Source: CAWKAO01 sp963847665
GTDB taxonomy: Bacteria > Actinomycetota > Humimicrobiia > Humimicrobiales > Humimicrobiaceae
Direction: 5' to 3'
Assembly: GCA_963847665.1 (NCBI GenBank)
Contig: CAWKAO010000007.1
Location: forward strand, 62,001-126,000
DNA length: 64,000 nucleotides
The notes beneath the pieces were generated by a model. It made no database searches, was not told the DNA's origin, and was given only the letters and a program-made list of their open reading frames with translations. A program made the translations under genes and the position numbers. Shown here one piece after another: positions 60,874 to 64,000 of this stretch (the first letter of the stretch is position 1; each line of letters starts with the position of its first letter).

Positions 60874-61111
60874 ATATTTTATATAATAATATACTTTTGT
60901 CAAGTAAAATCTATCAGGCCACAAAAAAATCCTGGTCATTTCCAAACCGGCTTCATATGATTGTCTGAGATAATTTTAAAACTGTGCCAGATTTTAAGTG
61001 CTAAAAAAACTTTTTATGATAAACTGATATCATTCAATAAGTTGCTTTTGAACAGGCTTTGATCTTCCTTTGAAAACCTGGATTTGCCAATAATATTATT
61101 TAGGAGAAAAA

Positions 61112-61956
61112 ATGATAGATAATAAAAGAAATCCTGAAATATCTTTTAGTGCTGGTGATATTCCTGTATTAAAAGTCGAAGGCAGGACACTACCTGAAGC
61201 ATGGGAAAAATCACTTGTCGAGGTCTGGAACAAAGGGATAGCTATCAGGACACAATATGACAGGTCCATTGACCCTCCCAGCAGGGATGCCACCATGATA
61301 ATGGTTGTCCAGCGAGCCCTTTCTGAACCCAGGATACACCGTGCGCTGCCGGCTGGCCTGGATGAGCTGGAAGTCTACAGGCAGGAAGTAGTCCTGGGTA
61401 TACATGACCACTGGATAAACAGCCATGGCTGGTCCTACAGTTATCATGACAGGCTTTTTAACTATGCGTTGGAAATGGACATCTCGACCAGATGGCTGCG
61501 GCAATAAATAACCTTGTTGACTGTTTTTATACAAGGAGGGCCCAGGCTATCACATGGGATCCTGAACTTGATGCAGAGCACCATGAACCACCATGCTTGC
61601 AGAGGATGTGGTTGAGGATACTGGAAGACCCTGAAAAGGGTCCGGTACTTAATATGAACACCCACTGGCGTTCAAGGGATGCATATAAGGCAGCATTCAT
61701 GAATATATTTGCCATTACGGACCTCATGAAAGTAATAGCACAGGATCTTTCAAAGAGAACAGGTAAGGAAATAAAAGTCGGCCGTTATGTCGATATGGTG
61801 GACAGCTATCATATATATGGTTCTTATTTTAACGAGTTCAAGGGATTTCTTGATACACTTAAGAAAAAATCATTTGAGGAGAGGACTTATACTACTGAAT
61901 TTGCAGAACAGTTTTTTGAAGACGGAAGAGAAAGGATAAGAAAAGAAAAGAAGTAG
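61112..61956 (+). pseudogene. Thymidylate synthase-family protein, split by a frameshift
   Basis: Two overlapping frames make one protein of about 280 aa of the thymidylate synthase / dCMP hydroxymethylase superfamily, which methylates or hydroxymethylates a pyrimidine nucleotide. The first frame (to 61507) has a TS-like N-terminal half ending YALEMDIS. The second begins at DQMAAAINNL (about 61486) and continues with AEHHEPPCLQRMW (nucleophile Cys in PPC), NTHWRSRDAYKAAFMNIFA (phosphate-binding RSxD and the Asn region) and DSYHIYGSYFNEF. One missing base near 61485 explains the break. It is not closely like E. coli ThyA; the archaeal or short bacterial type is nearer. AGGAGAAAAA precedes the ATG. 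Confidence 0.75.
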
Positions 61957-62037
61957 TAAGGGATCTCTACAAGTGAAGATAAATTACTTGATCAATTATG
62001 ATATCATTGGTGCATCATAATAGACTAAGGAGGAAAA

Positions 62038-63003
62038 TTGATAATTCTTGCTATTTTACTTATAGTTGCAGCAGTCGTACTTGCGTTTTTTGGCCTTAAT
62101 CTAGTTTCAATAATCCTTGCAGTCGTGGGTGTTTTGATCTTTATTTTTGCGGGTTTCAGGACTGTAAGGCCGATAGAACGTGGAGTTATAGAACGGTTTG
62201 GAAAATATCTGAGGACAAAAGAAGCCGGCCTTACATGGGTCCTACCTTCTATAGATAAGATGTACAGGGTAAACATAACGGAACAGATGGTAGACATCCC
62301 CCCGCAGTCAGTCATAACAAAAGACAAATTGAATGCAGAAGTGGACGCAGTCGTCTATTACCAGATAAAAGATGTGCTTGCAAGTATCTATAACGTAGAT
62401 GATCACAGGGCGCAGCTTACCAGTCTTGCAAGGACCACCCTGAGATCTGTTATAGGTAACATGACGCTAACTTCAGCAAATGAAAACAGAGCTGCAATAA
62501 ACCAGAAAGTAGAAGCGGTCCTGGATAAAGAAACAGACAGTTATGGAGTAGAAGTTTTGAGGGTAGAGATCCAGAAAATAGAGCCCCCTTCAGATGTACA
62601 GGAATCCATGAACAAGGTCGTTAAGGCAGAGCAGGAAAAGATTGCGGCAAGGGATATTGCTACTGCTACTGAGACAAAAGCAGACGGTGAGAAGCGTGCA
62701 GAGATCAAAAAGGCTGAAGGAATAAAGCAGGGCCTTATCCTTTCTTCAGAGGGAGAAGCCGAAGCAATAAAAGTCGTTGCTGATGCAGAAGCCGGTAAAA
62801 TAAAAGTAATAAATGAGGCAGCACAGAAATATTTTGTAGGCAATGCTCAGATACTAAAAAAAATCGAGGCTGTTGAAAACTCACTGAAAAGCAATGCAAA
62901 GATCATTGTAGACACTAATAAAATACAGACGATTGTCACTGAAGCCGCCGGAGTGACTCCGATACCAAGAGAAGATGTCAAAAAAGAACCAAAAAAAGAT
63001 TGA
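62038..63003 (+). CDS. SPFH/band 7 (stomatin-like) membrane protein
   Basis: A 321-residue protein: N-terminal hydrophobic hairpin (about 1-40), the SPFH domain (RTVRPIERGVIERFGKYLRTKEAGLTWVLPSIDKMYRVNITEQMVDIPPQSVITKDKLNAEVDAVVYY), a coiled coil (KAEQEKIAARDIATATETKADGEKRAEIKKAEG) and a lysine-rich tail. It scaffolds membrane microdomains; QmcA-like. It is usually linked to an NfeD protein, which is not adjacent here. TTG start after AAGGAGG. Confidence 0.93.
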   Translation: MIILAILLIVAAVVLAFFGLNLVSIILAVVGVLIFIFAGFRTVRPIERGVIERFGKYLRTKEAGLTWVLPSIDKMYRVNITEQMVDIPPQSVITKDKLNAEVDAVVYYQIKDVLASIYNVDDHRAQLTSLARTTLRSVIGNMTLTSANENRAAINQKVEAVLDKETDSYGVEVLRVEIQKIEPPSDVQESMNKVVKAEQEKIAARDIATATETKADGEKRAEIKKAEGIKQGLILSSEGEAEAIKVVADAEAGKIKVINEAAQKYFVGNAQILKKIEAVENSLKSNAKIIVDTNKIQTIVTEAAGVTPIPREDVKKEPKKD

Positions 63004-63030
63004 CATAAAAGATCGATATTATACTAAAAA

Positions 63031-63336
63031 CTACCAATATTTTTCTTCTGGGAATATGTCTTTAAATCTTACGCTGTGCCTTTGCTCTGTCATCATCGAT
63101 TCAGCAGCAGCACGCCACTCTGCATAATGCGGAGTCTCCTTATGCTTTGTAGTCGCCTCTACATCTTTATATACTTCTGATAGGACAAAATATGCCGGGT
63201 CGTCTTCTTTTTGGATCATATCAAAACGGATGATACCGGGTTCCTTTAAACTGTTTCTGGCATTTTTTATTGTGATCTTTTTAAAACCCTCAACATCTTC
63301 CGGTTTCACTCGGATGTGTACATGTACCACTAACAT
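63031..63336 (-). CDS. Antibiotic biosynthesis monooxygenase-domain protein
   Basis: A 101-residue ABM-fold protein (VVHVHIRVKPEDVEGFKKITIKNARNSLKEPGIIRFDMIQKEDDPAYFVLSEVYKD, then HKETPHYAEWR), close in pattern to LsrG/YgiN-type small oxygenases or isomerases. Substrate unknown. It follows the methyltransferase on the same strand by 21 nt. Confidence 0.87.
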   Translation of the reverse strand: MLVVHVHIRVKPEDVEGFKKITIKNARNSLKEPGIIRFDMIQKEDDPAYFVLSEVYKDVEATTKHKETPHYAEWRAAAESMMTEQRHSVRFKDIFPEEKYW

Positions 63337-63357
63337 ACTGACTCCTTTTTAAAGTTA

Positions 63358-63867
63358 TTATACCCTGTAAACATATATCTGTGCTTTTTTATCCTGTCTT
63401 AATATTTCAAACCCTGGCAGAGTAAATGTATTTGTGACTATTCTGGTGCCGGGTTTCAATTCATTTACGAATTTATTTATCAATTTTAAATTGGTGTCCT
63501 GCAATAGGTAGATCATAATAATATCCGCTCTACTCAGGTCCTTATTGAAAAAATTTCCAAGAAGTACTTCTGCACTGTCCTGAAGCCTCAATTTATATAT
63601 GAGGATTTTTGTCCATAGAAATCTAATAGGGTCGATCTCGATACCGATCGCTATTGCTCCAAAATTACGTGCAGCATCGATTATTATTCTTCCATCTCCT
63701 GAGCCGAGATCATATATGACTTCTCCAGGTCTTATTCGGGCCAAATTGAGCATATTTATCACAGTCCTGCGTGGAGTGGGTATCCAGGGAGCACCAAAAA
63801 AATGGCTGTAGGAGACAAATGCCAGGATGATGATCAGAGAGATCAGGATGATTGTGACAATATCCAT
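63358..63867 (-). CDS. Membrane-anchored SAM-dependent methyltransferase
   Basis: A 169-residue protein: an N-terminal membrane helix (VTIILISLIIILAFVSYSHFF), then APWIPTPRRTVINMLNLARIRPGEVIYDLGSGDGRIIIDAARNFGAIAIGIEIDP with the SAM motif DLGSGDGR and acidic strand-2 end. The remainder is a short class I fold. It recalls the FAM173/ATPSCKMT-like group of membrane-anchored methyltransferases. Substrate unknown. Confidence 0.83.
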   Translation of the reverse strand: MDIVTIILISLIIILAFVSYSHFFGAPWIPTPRRTVINMLNLARIRPGEVIYDLGSGDGRIIIDAARNFGAIAIGIEIDPIRFLWTKILIYKLRLQDSAEVLLGNFFNKDLSRADIIMIYLLQDTNLKLINKFVNELKPGTRIVTNTFTLPGFEILRQDKKAQIYVYRV

Positions 63868-64000
63868 TCTTTATGACTCCTTCAGCTCTTAGAGCTGATC
63901 ATTAATAATATACCTATTATATCAATATAGTTGCAACATACCATCCGGATTCTGGATCTTATTTAAAATAAACTGGCATAATAAGATTGATTTAATGTAT

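Noticed and set aside
1..64000. tRNA, rRNA, CRISPR arrays, prophage or IS elements
   Set aside because: Looked for tRNA-like 3' ends, regularly spaced repeats, integrase and transposase motifs; none were found.

Overview
The window is one contiguous stretch of a low-GC (roughly 36-38 %) bacterial chromosome with dense, short-spaced operons, Shine-Dalgarno-led genes, several TTG/GTG starts and heavy AGG/AGA arginine codon use. No rRNA, tRNA, transposase, CRISPR array or prophage was seen. The gene set suggests an anaerobic, probably monoderm, uncultivated bacterium: an NAD-linked formate dehydrogenase with a NuoE/NuoF diaphorase, an NfnA-like flavoprotein, a RCKP-type mini-rubredoxin, a SigI/RsgI pair, and a Tad pilus locus without a secretin. 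A trxB gene next to a CwlM-type degenerate amidase is a classic actinobacterial arrangement, so a deep-branching Actinobacteriota lineage is my best but unproven guess.

Layout. 0.1-4 kb: frameshifted transketolase C-half, M3 peptidase, apt, DUF1844 and a 33-residue rubredoxin-like protein, with a VOC protein opposite. 4.3-11 kb: formate dehydrogenase operon (nuoE-nuoF-fdhA-fdhD-mobA). 11-21 kb: small RHH-like protein, trxB-cwlM, histone-deacetylase-like protein, lipoprotein, orphan grpE, LemA and TPM proteins, NfnA-like protein, sigI-rsgI and a DUF4349 lipoprotein. 21-25 kb (minus): MacAB-like efflux system under a PadR regulator. 25-39 kb: enolase, surE, YhaM-like nuclease, a CoA-disulfide-reductase-like enzyme, a badly frameshifted DUF362 ferredoxin protein, and assorted hydrolase, MFS, glycosyltransferase, nucleotidase and SDR genes. 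39.3-53.5 kb: the Tad (Flp) pilus region. 53.7-64 kb: ATP-grasp-like protein, small membrane proteins, a PadR-DUF1700-DUF4097-DUF2807-DUF2807 envelope operon with a perfect palindromic operator, rhodanese, HTH/membrane pair, frameshifted thymidylate synthase, SPFH protein, monooxygenase and methyltransferase.

The most interesting part is the Tad region. Two nearly identical flp-tadE cassettes (39582-40413 and 45143-45973) flank tadG and a divergent PAS/GGDEF/HD-GYP gene. Between that gene and the second flp lie two oppositely oriented copies of a 91-nt leader (44417-44507 minus; 45040-45130 plus). Each sits downstream of a near-consensus promoter, ends in the same perfect intrinsic terminator, and stops about 31-38 nt before its start codon. 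The copies differ mainly in two segments that can pair with each other, and the pairing is kept by compensatory changes. Together with an invariant second helix this gives a possible H-type pseudoknot. I do not recognise it as a known riboswitch. The simplest reading is a shared attenuator or riboswitch, perhaps sensing c-di-GMP, that co-regulates c-di-GMP turnover and pilin expression. The downstream Tad genes include a vWA-TadB fusion and a membrane protein with a degenerate GGDEF-like domain.

Limits: all assignments come from reading the sequence without database searches. Several genes carry single-base frameshifts, which may be real decay or assembly errors.
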